A stretch of 64,000 nt of DNA from JAQVHD01 sp035369485 (GCA_035369485.1 DAOSMC010000001.1:1-64000); one strand, 5' to 3'. Shown: positions 33,365 to 42,638, counted from the stretch's first letter. Notes: generated by a model from the letters alone, not told the origin. Numbers and translations are program-made.

Positions 33365-34441
33365 ATGGCAGATGTTTTTTATAAAGAAAAAATAGAAAAT
33401 TTATTAACTTTAACAGCGCAACAAAATGCGTCTGATTTACATTTTTCAGTTGGTCGCAAACCAACGTTAAGAATTGATGGGCGTTTAGTTTCTATTGCCA
33501 AGGAAGAAGTTTTTACCAAAGAAGTGGTTGAAGGATTAATTGATGCTTTGGTGCCGTCTGGCCGAAAGGAAGAATTTTTGAAAAATCGAGAAATAGACTT
33601 TTCTTACACCTTATCAGATAAAGCTCGTTTTCGAGTAAATGTTTATTTTCAAAGGGGGAATATGGCAGCCGCGTTAAGATTTATTCCTTATAAAATTAGA
33701 ACAATTGAAGAATTGAATTTACCGCCTATTTTACACGATTTTGCAAAATACAGCCAAGGTTTTATTTTAGCAGTAGGACCAGCGGGTCATGGGAAATCAA
33801 CAACGTTAGCGGCTATTATTGATGAAATTAATCACGAACGAACAGCCCACATTATTACTATTGAAGATCCTATTGAATACGTTTTTGTTCAAGATCGTTC
33901 GATTATTGATCAGAGAGAGGTTTTATCGGATACATTAAGTTTTCATCGTGGCTTGCGTTCTGTTTTAAGACAAGATCCAGATGTTATTATGGTTGGAGAA
34001 ATGCGAGATCCCGAAACGATTCAAACAGCGATAACCGCTGCTGAAACAGGGCATCTTGTTTTTTCTACTTTGCATACCAATTCTGCTTCACAAACGATTG
34101 ATCGCATTATCGATAGTTTCCCTGCTTCCCAACAATCGCAGATTAGAACTCAATTAGCGGCAACACTAGTCGGAATTATTTCTCAACGTTTAGTACCGCG
34201 ATTAAATGGTGGTAGAATTCCCGCCTGTGAAGTAATGCTTACCAACTCAGCTATTCGTAATTTAATTCGTGAAGATAAAATTTATCAAATTGATTTGGTT
34301 ATTGAAACAAGCATTCAAGAACGTATGATTTCATTGAATCGTTCATTGGCTAACTTGGTTAAACAAAGCGAAATTTCTTTAGAAACTGCCGAATCGTATT
34401 CATTAAACCCGGCAGAATTAGCTAATCTTTTAGCTCGTTAA
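33365..34441 (+). CDS. pilT: Type IV pilus retraction ATPase PilT
   Basis: 358 residues. The Walker A is GPAGHGKST at 138-146; most PilT have GPTGSGKST, so two usually invariant small residues are changed while the catalytic Gly-Lys-Ser remain. The Asp-box RQDPDVIMVGEMRDPETI and His-box TGHLVFSTLHTNSASQTIDR are typical, as is the Pro-Ala-Ser-Gln-Gln segment. It depolymerises the pilus to produce retraction, which underlies twitching and DNA pull-in. It sits between pilB and pilC. Confidence 0.94.
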   Translation: MADVFYKEKIENLLTLTAQQNASDLHFSVGRKPTLRIDGRLVSIAKEEVFTKEVVEGLIDALVPSGRKEEFLKNREIDFSYTLSDKARFRVNVYFQRGNMAAALRFIPYKIRTIEELNLPPILHDFAKYSQGFILAVGPAGHGKSTTLAAIIDEINHERTAHIITIEDPIEYVFVQDRSIIDQREVLSDTLSFHRGLRSVLRQDPDVIMVGEMRDPETIQTAITAAETGHLVFSTLHTNSASQTIDRIIDSFPASQQSQIRTQLAATLVGIISQRLVPRLNGGRIPACEVMLTNSAIRNLIREDKIYQIDLVIETSIQERMISLNRSLANLVKQSEISLETAESYSLNPAELANLLAR

Positions 34442-34450
34442 TTAAACTCT

Positions 34451-35662
34451 ATGGCAAAGTTTCGTTATACAGGCAGAAATGATTTAGGAGAAATTCAAAG
34501 CGGCGTTGTTGAAGCAGGCAGTCGTGATTTGGCTATTAAAATTTTACAAGATAATAAAATATATGTTCTTTCTTTAGAGTCTTTAGAAAAGAAGGGATTT
34601 TTGGATAGGCTGCTTCAGTCATTTCAACGCGTCAAAACAAAAGACCTTATGATTTTTACTCGTCAGTTAAGTGTTTTACTTTCGGCAAAGGTTCAATTAG
34701 TTGATTCGTTGAAAGCTCTTTATAATCAAGTGACAGATCCCTTGTTGAAGGATGCTATTTTTGATGTTTTTACTGATGTGGAAGGAGGGATGTATTTTTC
34801 TCAAGCTTTAGCAAAGCACCCGAAGGTATTTTCTGATTTTTTTGTAAACATGGTTCGTTCTGCTGAATTATCCGGTCGTCTTGAAGAGACGTTGAATTAC
34901 CTTGCGGATTACTTAGAAAAAGATAATAATTTAAAAACAAAATTAAGAAATGCCATGATCTATCCTGCATTTATCATTGTGGTGTTTTTGGCCGTAATGA
35001 TATTGGTAGTCACTGTTGTTATTCCTCAATTAAAAGGAATTTTTACAGAATCTGGTAGTCAATTACCATTTATTACTAGAGTGCTGATGAGCGTTGGTGA
35101 TTTTTTGCTCAATTGGGGCGTGGCGATTATTGTTTTTCTAGTTATTGCTATTTTTCTTTTCGTAAGATATATTAGAACACCGGAAGGAAAGGCTTTTTGG
35201 CAGCAACTTCTACTTTCGTTGCCGATTATTGGACCAATTCAAAAAAAGGTAGCTATTAGTCGCTTTGCTTCTTCCTGCAGCGCATTGCTGAAAGGTGGAT
35301 TGCCGATAGCGAGCTCGTTGGAAATTTCCGGGAAAATTGTTAGCAATATCGTTTATGAAGAAATTCTTACCAAAACAGCTGATGCTATTCGAAGTGGTGG
35401 TACTATTTCTAATTTTTTAGCTCAATACCCAGATTATTTTTCACCAATGGTTATCCAAATGATAGCGGTAGGGGAGGTTTCAGGTCAAGTTGATGAATTG
35501 ATGCAGAAGGTAGCTGATTTTTACAGTAACGAGGTTGATCAGACAGCCGCGAACCTAGCAGAAATTATTCAGCCAGTTCTTATCGTTATTCTTGGTGTTT
35601 TTATTGGTGTTTTTGTGGCAGCAGTGCTAATGCCAATTTATAACTTAGCTCAAGTATTTTAA
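34451..35662 (+). CDS. pilC: Type IV pilus platform protein PilC
   Basis: 403 residues, polytopic inner-membrane protein with two repeated GspF domains (about 55-180 with FTRQLSVLLSAKVQLVDSL, and about 260-385 with FASSCSALLKGGLPIASSL). The short N-terminal domain FRYTGRNDLGEIQSGVVEA is also typical. It is turned by PilB/PilT to feed or remove pilins. Three to four membrane helices, the last near the C-terminus. Nine bases after pilT. Confidence 0.95.
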   Translation: MAKFRYTGRNDLGEIQSGVVEAGSRDLAIKILQDNKIYVLSLESLEKKGFLDRLLQSFQRVKTKDLMIFTRQLSVLLSAKVQLVDSLKALYNQVTDPLLKDAIFDVFTDVEGGMYFSQALAKHPKVFSDFFVNMVRSAELSGRLEETLNYLADYLEKDNNLKTKLRNAMIYPAFIIVVFLAVMILVVTVVIPQLKGIFTESGSQLPFITRVLMSVGDFLLNWGVAIIVFLVIAIFLFVRYIRTPEGKAFWQQLLLSLPIIGPIQKKVAISRFASSCSALLKGGLPIASSLEISGKIVSNIVYEEILTKTADAIRSGGTISNFLAQYPDYFSPMVIQMIAVGEVSGQVDELMQKVADFYSNEVDQTAANLAEIIQPVLIVILGVFIGVFVAAVLMPIYNLAQVF

Positions 35663-35690
35663 ATTTTTATAGATATTCTTTATAATAAAG

Positions 35691-35696
35691 GTCGAG
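35691..35696 (+). promoter_or_regulatory. -10 element TATAAT before the pilin gene
   Basis: A perfect -10 lies 31 bases before the pilin ATG in the 64-base gap after pilC. The -35 is not clear. A separate promoter would allow more pilin than motor proteins. Confidence 0.5.
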
Positions 35697-35726
35697 ATTA
35701 ATTAAACTCAATTTTAAACTCAAAAC

Positions 35727-36185
35727 ATGAATAAAAAAGAAAAAGGTTTTACCTTAATTGAAATGTTGGTGGTAGTTGCGGTGATTGGGCTTTTAGCTTC
35801 ATTGATTTTAGTAGGTTTGTCTAGTTTTAGAACCAGAGGTCGAGATACACGACGAGTGGCTGATACAAAAGAAATTCAGAATGGATTGGAGTTGTATTAC
35901 ATGAAAAATGGCAGTTATCCAGTGCTGACGTCTGGTAATTGGGACGATTTAGAACAAGAATTAGTAAATGCTAACCTAGGGATTACTAATTTACCTCAGG
36001 ATCCAACGGCGCCTACCAGGTCTTATGACTATGGTTCGGATGGCCAACATTATGTGATCGCGGTAACGATTGAAGATCCAGATGCTAATAAATCTCTTTT
36101 AGACAGCGATCTTGATGGTTCGCAATATGGTGGTGTTAATTGTGGTGATGCTTCAAATGATACAATTTATTGTATAGGAATGTAA
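35727..36185 (+). CDS. Type IV pilin / pseudopilin
   Basis: 152 residues. A short leader MNKKEKG is followed by FTLIEMLVVVAVIGLLASL, the classical class III signal: PilD would cut after Gly7 and N-methylate Phe8, with Glu5 of the mature chain in place. The globular domain contains LKNGSYPVL-like YYMKNGSYPVLTSG and a Cys pair near the end (NCGDASNDTIYCIG) likely to form the D-region disulfide. It may be the major pilin as it is the only one in the cluster, but a minor pilin set could be elsewhere. Confidence 0.92.
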   Translation: MNKKEKGFTLIEMLVVVAVIGLLASLILVGLSSFRTRGRDTRRVADTKEIQNGLELYYMKNGSYPVLTSGNWDDLEQELVNANLGITNLPQDPTAPTRSYDYGSDGQHYVIAVTIEDPDANKSLLDSDLDGSQYGGVNCGDASNDTIYCIGM

Positions 36186-36196
36186 TTCGTATTTAT

Positions 36197-37117
36197 ATGC
36201 TACAGCCAGTTATTATTGCGATTGTTTTTTTACTCGGGTTGGGAGTAGGCAGTTTCATCAATGTAATTACCATTCGCTTCCAACCCGATAAAAATATCCC
36301 TTTTATTAAATTGGTCAGCGGTCGATCACGCTGTAATTTTTGTAAACATCAACTCAAATGGTATGATCTTATACCAATTTTTAGTTTTATTTTTTTAAAA
36401 GGGAAATGTCGCTATTGTGGTAAAAAACTTTCTTGGCAATATCCTATTATTGAAATATTGACAGGCATAATTTTTGCCGGAGTAACCTACCGGCTTTTGC
36501 GACTTGATGTTATTCGTTTACTTCTAGCGTCGGGCACTATACCTTTTTGGATTTGGTTAGTTTTCCTTCTCTTTTTATTTTACAGCGCTGTTTTGATTAC
36601 TCTTTCTATAATTGATATCAAGCATTATCTTTTACCGGATAAATTAATTTATTCAGCAATAGGCGTTTCAGTAGTGGCAGATTTACTTTTTTATGGATTG
36701 AGCAAAAGCAGTAAATTTAATTTCCCATCGTGCGGTTTGAATTTTTTAAGTAGTTACATGGATTATTTTAATTGCCAATTTAATGTTTTAACCTCTTATT
36801 TATTTGGTGCATTGGCAGTAGGAGGGTTTTTGTTTTTAGTTTATCTTTTTACACGAGGAAAAGGAATGGGATTAGGAGATGTCAAATTAGGGATTTTAAT
36901 AGGTTTAATGCTTGGGCTGACAAATGGTATTTTAGCTTTGGTAATGGCCTTTATTATTGGTTCTATTGTTGGTATAATATTATTAGCCTCTAAAAAGAAG
37001 TCTCTTAAGGACTGGGTGCCATTTGGGCCATTTTTAGCATTAGGAGTGTTTATTGTTATTTTTTGGGGCTCATTCTTCGTCGAATCATATTTTTCAATAT
37101 TTAACTATCTTATATGA
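36197..37117 (+). CDS. pilD: Prepilin peptidase / N-methyltransferase PilD
   Basis: 306 residues from MLQPVIIAI; a frame starting 27 bases upstream inside the pilin gene is less likely. N-terminal methyltransferase domain with GSFINVITIRF and two CxxC pairs (CNFC, CRYC), followed by the aspartyl protease: the first catalytic Asp in IDIKHYLLPDKL and the second in GLGDVKLGILIG. Multiple membrane helices. It processes the pilin encoded just before it. A loop of about 30 residues after YGLSKSSK is unusually long. Confidence 0.94.
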   Translation: MLQPVIIAIVFLLGLGVGSFINVITIRFQPDKNIPFIKLVSGRSRCNFCKHQLKWYDLIPIFSFIFLKGKCRYCGKKLSWQYPIIEILTGIIFAGVTYRLLRLDVIRLLLASGTIPFWIWLVFLLFLFYSAVLITLSIIDIKHYLLPDKLIYSAIGVSVVADLLFYGLSKSSKFNFPSCGLNFLSSYMDYFNCQFNVLTSYLFGALAVGGFLFLVYLFTRGKGMGLGDVKLGILIGLMLGLTNGILALVMAFIIGSIVGIILLASKKKSLKDWVPFGPFLALGVFIVIFWGSFFVESYFSIFNYLI

Positions 37118-37581
37118 AAGAAGTTCCTATCTCAAACACTCTATATTGGGCAGCCATTATTTTTATGGCAATAGTTTTCGTAGCGACAATTATTTTAAAT
37201 AGCTACCTTTTTGTTTTGGATAATCAGTTAACTCAACAAATTTATTTATCTCGAGTTGCCTTACAAAAAGCCACTTTAATTATTGATTACGGCAATGGTC
37301 AAAGAAAAATTTTTGAAGGAGATGTTCCTGCGGGCGGTCTTAGTTTATATGATGTTCTTTTGGCTTCGGCTCAAACTGGCAGTATTAGCGTTCAATTTAG
37401 CAAAACAGCCGATGGTCGTGTTTCTCTTGTTAAAATCGATCAGTACGTAAACAACATGGATCATTATTGGGAATTACAGATACCAAAATTTAATTGGAAA
37501 AGAGCTTTGAATGATAGTACAATTGATTTAACGCAATTTTATCTTGTAGGCGGTAATACTGCTTATCTCGTATATAAATAA
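37114..37581 (+). CDS. Single-pass membrane protein of unknown function
   Basis: 155 residues; its ATG overlaps the pilD stop by four bases, so it belongs to the pil operon. One N-terminal membrane helix (about 10-33). The outer domain contains ATLIIDYGNGQRKIFEGDV followed by LSLYDVLLASAQTG, a pattern that recalls DUF4430-type ubiquitin-like domains (strand, then a helix beginning SLYDVL), and WELQIPKFNWKRAL near the end. I do not recognise a specific family. Its position suggests an extracytoplasmic accessory of the pilus, but this is inference. Confidence 0.5.
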   Translation: MKEVPISNTLYWAAIIFMAIVFVATIILNSYLFVLDNQLTQQIYLSRVALQKATLIIDYGNGQRKIFEGDVPAGGLSLYDVLLASAQTGSISVQFSKTADGRVSLVKIDQYVNNMDHYWELQIPKFNWKRALNDSTIDLTQFYLVGGNTAYLVYK

Positions 37582-37594
37582 AAACTAAATTAAA

Positions 37595-38422
37595 ATGGAA
37601 ATTATCAATGGGGAAAATATTTCTCAAGAAATTCTTGAGGATTTAAAGCCGTTTTTTCAAAAACACAAAGCAGCGTTAGCTGTTATTTCGATAGGCAATA
37701 ATTTAGGGGGAGAAGTTTTTATTAAACAAAAAAAGAAAGTTGCAGATTATTTATCAATTGAATTTATTCATTTTCATTTTAAAGAAGACATTTCTAATAA
37801 ATTATTAAGTAAGAAAATTAATCAAATTGTTAGACAAAATTTTATTAAAGGTGTTGTTTTGCAATTACCATTGCCCAAAAAATTTAATACCTATGCTCTG
37901 GTAAATATTATTCCTTCTCAAAAAGACGTCGATGTCTTAAATAATGCCCACTTTGCTTCGTATTGTTTTCAACGTAGTTTAATTTTACCACCGGCTGTTG
38001 AGACAATAAAAATAATTTTTGAAAAATATAATATTAACGTTCAAGAGAAAAATTGTGGGATTGTAGGAGTTGGACGATTAGTTGGTTTTCCCACTTTGAT
38101 TTGGTTGTTACAACAGAAGGCTACAGTGTTTGCGGTGGATATTTCTACTAAACAGCCAGAAAAAATTTTGGCGCAATGTGATATAATAATTACAGGCACA
38201 GGTAGCCCTCATCTGATTAATAAAAAATTTGTTAAAAAAGGGGCTATTATTATTGATTTTGGGTTTTCTAAAGAAAATGGAAAAATCAAAGGTGATGTCA
38301 ATATAGATTCAGTTAAAAAGAAGGCGCTATTAGTAACGCCAACGCCTGGTGGCACTGGTCCCATTCTTGTTGCGGCATTATATAAGAATTTAAAAACATT
38401 ACTACAAAGCAAACAAAAATAA
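37595..38422 (+). CDS. folD: FolD-type methylenetetrahydrofolate dehydrogenase/cyclohydrolase
   Basis: 275 residues. Interconverts methylene-, methenyl- and formyl-tetrahydrofolate. Catalytic Lys46 (VFIKQKKK), VVLQLPLPK, QKDVDVL and TPTPGGTGPI are present. Several usual residues differ: the active-site Tyr is Phe42, the PCTP motif reads LPPA, and the dinucleotide loop is GVGRLVGFP. The changes suggest altered activity or cofactor preference, as in several reduced-genome FolD proteins. Four bases or more separate it from both neighbours; it does not seem to be part of a folate operon. Confidence 0.88.
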   Translation: MEIINGENISQEILEDLKPFFQKHKAALAVISIGNNLGGEVFIKQKKKVADYLSIEFIHFHFKEDISNKLLSKKINQIVRQNFIKGVVLQLPLPKKFNTYALVNIIPSQKDVDVLNNAHFASYCFQRSLILPPAVETIKIIFEKYNINVQEKNCGIVGVGRLVGFPTLIWLLQQKATVFAVDISTKQPEKILAQCDIIITGTGSPHLINKKFVKKGAIIIDFGFSKENGKIKGDVNIDSVKKKALLVTPTPGGTGPILVAALYKNLKTLLQSKQK

Positions 38423-38469
38423 GGCCGAATTTAACCTATAAGATTAAAAAATTGTTTATTTAACATATT

Positions 38470-39171
38470 ATGGAATTAGCAGCTAATCCTGGGAAAAAAA
38501 TAATAATAGAAGTAGATGGAATAAAATGGGCTCGATATCCTATAAAAACCCATTTTATTACGGAAAAAGATAATTTAGATGAAATTATAAAAAAATACGT
38601 TTTGCCTAATGCTCAAAAAGGAGATATAATTTGCCTTGGTCAAAAAATTGTTTCTATTTTACAAGGTTTAATTATTTATAAAAAAGATTTAAAAGTTGGA
38701 TGGTGGGCAAATTTTTTGTCAAAATTTGTTAAAAAGACGCCATATGGTTTTTCGGTCGGTAACCCGTTAAAAATGCAGATAGCTATTAATTTAGCTGGTC
38801 TTCCGCGGATTTTATTTGCTGCTGTTGTTGCTGGTATTTCTAAAATATTTGGTTTTTCGGGCGTTTTTTATCGATTAGCCGGACACCAAATTTCGCAAAT
38901 TGATGGTTTTTATGCCGAAGCCTTTCCTCAATATGGCGAAATGGGCATCTTAGGGCCAAAAAATTGTAATGAACTCTGCGAAAATTTACAGAAAAAATAT
39001 GACCACTCCTTTTTGGTAATTGATATAAATGACTTGGGGGGTAATATCTTAGGCTGTAGCAAAGATTTAGCAGGAAAAGAGGGTCTAATTCTTAAAATTT
39101 TAAAAGATAATCCTGCTGGGCAGTCTAATCAACAAACACCTATAATAATTTTACGACAATTATGCAATTAA
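38470..39171 (+). CDS. CofE-like (F420:gamma-glutamyl ligase fold) protein
   Basis: 233 residues. The segments VDGIKWARYPIKTHFITEKDN, GDIICLGQKIVSILQG and FLVIDINDLGGNILG fit the CofE/MurF-like gamma-glutamyl ligase family that adds glutamate to coenzyme F420. F420 is not expected in this kind of cell and no other F420 gene is present, so the real substrate may differ, for example a peptidoglycan precursor or folate. The next gene, murJ, overlaps by ten bases, hinting at a link with wall synthesis. Confidence 0.65.
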   Translation: MELAANPGKKIIIEVDGIKWARYPIKTHFITEKDNLDEIIKKYVLPNAQKGDIICLGQKIVSILQGLIIYKKDLKVGWWANFLSKFVKKTPYGFSVGNPLKMQIAINLAGLPRILFAAVVAGISKIFGFSGVFYRLAGHQISQIDGFYAEAFPQYGEMGILGPKNCNELCENLQKKYDHSFLVIDINDLGGNILGCSKDLAGKEGLILKILKDNPAGQSNQQTPIIILRQLCN

Positions 39172-40646
39172 AAAATATTATTAATCACGAAACAAAAAGT
39201 GTTAATTCCGCCGCTATTATTTTGGCAATAGCGTCTCTTGTTTCTGCTTTGCTGGGTCTGATTAGAGATCGTCTTTTAGCGGGAACTTTTGGCGCTGGAA
39301 GAGAATTAGATATTTACTACATTGCCTTTAAAATTCCGGATTTTATCAGCATAGTTTTAATAATTGGCGCAATTTCTGCGGCGATCACTCCTATTTTTAG
39401 TCATTATTTAGTTCGCTCCAAAAAAGAAGCGTTTGATTTTCTCTCAAATCTTATAAACGTGTTTTTATTATTTTTAATTATCCTTTCTTTAATTTTAATT
39501 ATTTTTGTTCCTCAACTTCTTTATCTGATTGCGCCTGGATTTTCGGTTGAAGAAAGAGAAATGGCGGCTGTTTTAACTCGTATTATGTTTTTAAGCCCGA
39601 TATTGTTAGGAATAAGCAATATCATATCTTCTGTTTTAAGAGTTTTTCAAAGGTTTTTAGTTACTTCTATAGCACCTATTTTGTACAATGTCGGTATTAT
39701 TATTGGTATTTTGTTTTTTGTACCTATAGCCGGATTAAAAGGTTTGGCTTGGGGCGTAGTGTTGGGAGCGTTTTTTCACCTTGTTTTTCAAATTCCAACC
39801 CTTATCCAATTAGGATTTAAATTTCAAAAAAAATTAAAACTAAGAGATCCAGGTGTAAAAAAAGCAATAGAGTTAACTATCCCTCGTTCTATTGGATTAG
39901 CCACAACCCAAATTAATTTAATTATTATTAGCGCTATTGCTTCTATTTTAAGTTCCGGCAGCATAGCGATTATGAATTTAGCAGATAATCTTAGTCGGCC
40001 TCTTTACACCTTCATCGCTGTTTCGTTAGCGACAGCTGCTTTTCCAGCATTAACCCTGGCTTTTTCTAAACAAGAAAAAAATAAATTTCAAGATATTTTT
40101 TCAGCAACTTTTAAAAAAATTTTTTGGCTAACATTTTCATTAGGCATAATTCTATTCCTTTTTAGAGATTTAATTGTAAAAATTATTCTTCACACAGGAA
40201 AATTCGCACTGACGGATGTTCGCTTAACCGCTATTTGTTTTGGAATCTTTGCTGTTGGTATATTTGCTCAAGGACTTGTATTATTAATTGCTAAATCTTT
40301 TTACGCGCTCCACGACACTAAGACGCCAACCATTATTAGTATTTTAAGTGCAATTTTTAATATTGTTTTATGTTTCGGGTTTATTAAATTACTTTCTTTC
40401 CCTAATGCCTTTAGTCAATTTTTTCTTAATTTATTAAATATTAATAGTCTTCAACTAACGTCAGTGGCAGCTCATCCATTCATTGTTAAATTTTTAGGAA
40501 TTTATAATTTAACCGGCATAGAAGTCATAGCTTTGCCTTTGGCTATTTCTGTTTCCGCGGTTTTTCAATTTATATTCCTTTATATTCTTTTTTGTCGTAA
40601 AAAAGAGAAAGTATTTCAAGAACAATCACTTAGTGAAATAAATTAA
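39162..40646 (+). CDS. murJ: Lipid II flippase MurJ
   Basis: 494 residues, about 14 membrane helices of the MOP superfamily. GLIRDRLLAGTFGAGRELDIYYIAFKIPD (spanning 39256-39342) is the MurJ opening, and LADNLSRPLYTFIAVSLATAAFPAL is the conserved middle helix with its Arg. It flips lipid-linked peptidoglycan precursor to the outer face. It overlaps both the CofE-like gene (ten bases) and lepA (one base). Confidence 0.94.
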   Translation: MQLKNIINHETKSVNSAAIILAIASLVSALLGLIRDRLLAGTFGAGRELDIYYIAFKIPDFISIVLIIGAISAAITPIFSHYLVRSKKEAFDFLSNLINVFLLFLIILSLILIIFVPQLLYLIAPGFSVEEREMAAVLTRIMFLSPILLGISNIISSVLRVFQRFLVTSIAPILYNVGIIIGILFFVPIAGLKGLAWGVVLGAFFHLVFQIPTLIQLGFKFQKKLKLRDPGVKKAIELTIPRSIGLATTQINLIIISAIASILSSGSIAIMNLADNLSRPLYTFIAVSLATAAFPALTLAFSKQEKNKFQDIFSATFKKIFWLTFSLGIILFLFRDLIVKIILHTGKFALTDVRLTAICFGIFAVGIFAQGLVLLIAKSFYALHDTKTPTIISILSAIFNIVLCFGFIKLLSFPNAFSQFFLNLLNINSLQLTSVAAHPFIVKFLGIYNLTGIEVIALPLAISVSAVFQFIFLYILFCRKKEKVFQEQSLSEIN

Positions 40647-42520
40647 TGAAAAACATTCGTAATTTTGCCATCATTGCTCATATTGATCATGGAAAGTCAA
40701 CTTTGGCTGATCGTTTTTTGGAGTTAACCGGCGCAATTGATAAAAGAAAAATGAAAGATCAGTTTTTAGACCGTATGGATTTAGAAAGAGAACGAGGAAT
40801 AACTATTAAAATGCAGCCAGTTCGGATGATTTATCGTTCTAGAACAAATTCCGAATATATTCTTAATTTAATTGATACCCCCGGTCATGTAGATTTTAGT
40901 TATGAGGTTTCTCGAAGTCTGGCGGCGGTGGAAGGAGCGATTCTTTTAGTTGATGCAACGCAGGGTATTCAAGCGCAAACAATGGGCAATTATCAATTAG
41001 CTAAAAAACAAGAACTCACTATTATTCCAGTCATTAATAAGATAGATTTACCTAATGCCCAAATTGAAGAGGTAGAAAAACAAATTATGGATTTATGCGG
41101 TATTAGCCAAAAAGAAATTTATAAGGTATCAGCTAAAACAGGCGAAGGGGTTGAAGAATTGCTTCAGGCAGTTATTGAAAAAATTCCTTCACCAACTGAA
41201 TCTGACAAAAAGCCTTTACGAGCGCTTGTTTTCGATTCCATCTACGATAATCATAGAGGCGTTATTTCTTATGTACGTATTGTTGATGGAGAAGTTAGAG
41301 GCGGTGAGACGGGTTTTTTGATGGCTTCGGAAACTCTTTTTAAAGTTGCTGAGGTGGGAATTTTTAGGCCTTGGTTAGAGAAAACAGAAATTCTTTCGAG
41401 TGGGGAAATAGGATATATTGTGACAGGACTAAAAGAACCTGTGAAGGTGAGAGTAGGAGATACAATAACAAAATTTAAAAAATCTTCTCCTAGTTATAGT
41501 AGTGCAAATTCGAAAAATAAAAATGATAAAATAATTAAAGAAACGGGAAAAAATAAGTACTTATCAATTGCCGGAGTAGAAAGATTGCCGGGGTATAAAG
41601 AGCCAGAACCAATGGTTTTTGCAAGCGTTTATCCAACATCAAATGAAAACATAACGACCCTCAAAAATGCTATTCAGAAATTAAAACTTAATGATCCTAG
41701 TTTGGTTTATAAAACAGAATTCTTTTCTGCTTTGGGTCAAGGATTTTGTTTGGGTTTTTTGGGATTGTTACATTTGGAAATTGTTAAAGAACGTTTGGAA
41801 AGAGAATATAAAGTAGATGTTATTTTTACTACACCCTCAGTCAATTATAAAGTAGTAATGAAAAATGGATTAGTTAAAGATGTTTTTCGGGCTTCGGATT
41901 TTCCAGTTCGCGATCAAATCGAAAAAATTTTAGAACCGTGGGTTCGCTTGGAAATTATTACGCCGTTGAATTTTGTTGGAGCCGTAATGCAATTGAAAGA
42001 TCGGCACCGTTTAAATTATTTAACCACTCAATATTTAGGAACACTGATAATTTTAGTTTTCGAAGCCCCATTAAGCGAAATCATTATTAATTTTTACGAC
42101 AAATTAAAAAGCGCAACGGAAGGATATGCCTCAATGAGTTATGAATTTTTAGAATATCGCGAAGGAGATCTTGTTAAATTAGAGATTTTGTTAGCTGGCG
42201 ATAAAGAAGAAAGTTTGGCAAAAATTGTTCACCGCCGTTTTTTAGAAGAAGAAGCGAGAAAAATGGTTGAAAAATTAAGAAGTGTTTTACCGCGCGAAAA
42301 TTTTGCTGTTGCAATTCAGGCAGTAGCTGAAAATCGAATTATTGCTCGGGAGACTTTGCCTGCTTTAAAAAAAGATGTGACCGGTTATCTTTATGGAGGC
42401 GATCGCACTCGAAAAATGAAATTATGGAAAAAACAAAAAGAGGGAAAAAAGCGATTGAAGGAACGAGGAAAAATACGTCTTTCAACTAAAGCTTATTTGG
42501 ATATTTTAAAAATGGAATAA
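40646..42520 (+). CDS. lepA: Elongation factor 4 (LepA)
   Basis: Ribosome-binding GTPase acting on stalled or back-translocating ribosomes. 624 residues against about 600 in most bacteria. G1 HIDHGKST, G3 DTPGHVDF and G4 NKIDLPNA are intact; the C-terminal LepA-specific domain ends GGDRTRKMKLWKKQKEGKKR. After GDTITKFKK there is an extra low-complexity, Ser/Lys/Asn-rich loop of about 30 residues (nucleotides near 41475-41575) before PGYKEPEPMVFA. It is the last gene of the folD-to-lepA run. Confidence 0.96.
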   Translation: MKNIRNFAIIAHIDHGKSTLADRFLELTGAIDKRKMKDQFLDRMDLERERGITIKMQPVRMIYRSRTNSEYILNLIDTPGHVDFSYEVSRSLAAVEGAILLVDATQGIQAQTMGNYQLAKKQELTIIPVINKIDLPNAQIEEVEKQIMDLCGISQKEIYKVSAKTGEGVEELLQAVIEKIPSPTESDKKPLRALVFDSIYDNHRGVISYVRIVDGEVRGGETGFLMASETLFKVAEVGIFRPWLEKTEILSSGEIGYIVTGLKEPVKVRVGDTITKFKKSSPSYSSANSKNKNDKIIKETGKNKYLSIAGVERLPGYKEPEPMVFASVYPTSNENITTLKNAIQKLKLNDPSLVYKTEFFSALGQGFCLGFLGLLHLEIVKERLEREYKVDVIFTTPSVNYKVVMKNGLVKDVFRASDFPVRDQIEKILEPWVRLEIITPLNFVGAVMQLKDRHRLNYLTTQYLGTLIILVFEAPLSEIIINFYDKLKSATEGYASMSYEFLEYREGDLVKLEILLAGDKEESLAKIVHRRFLEEEARKMVEKLRSVLPRENFAVAIQAVAENRIIARETLPALKKDVTGYLYGGDRTRKMKLWKKQKEGKKRLKERGKIRLSTKAYLDILKME

Positions 42521-42638
42521 TGTTCAAGATAAATTTTTTATTCAGCATTAATTAGAAAAGCAATTAATGAAAATTAAAGCGACAAGTAAGATTGGTTCGG
42601 AATAATTTTTCTTGTTTTTTTATTAGAACTTATTAAAA

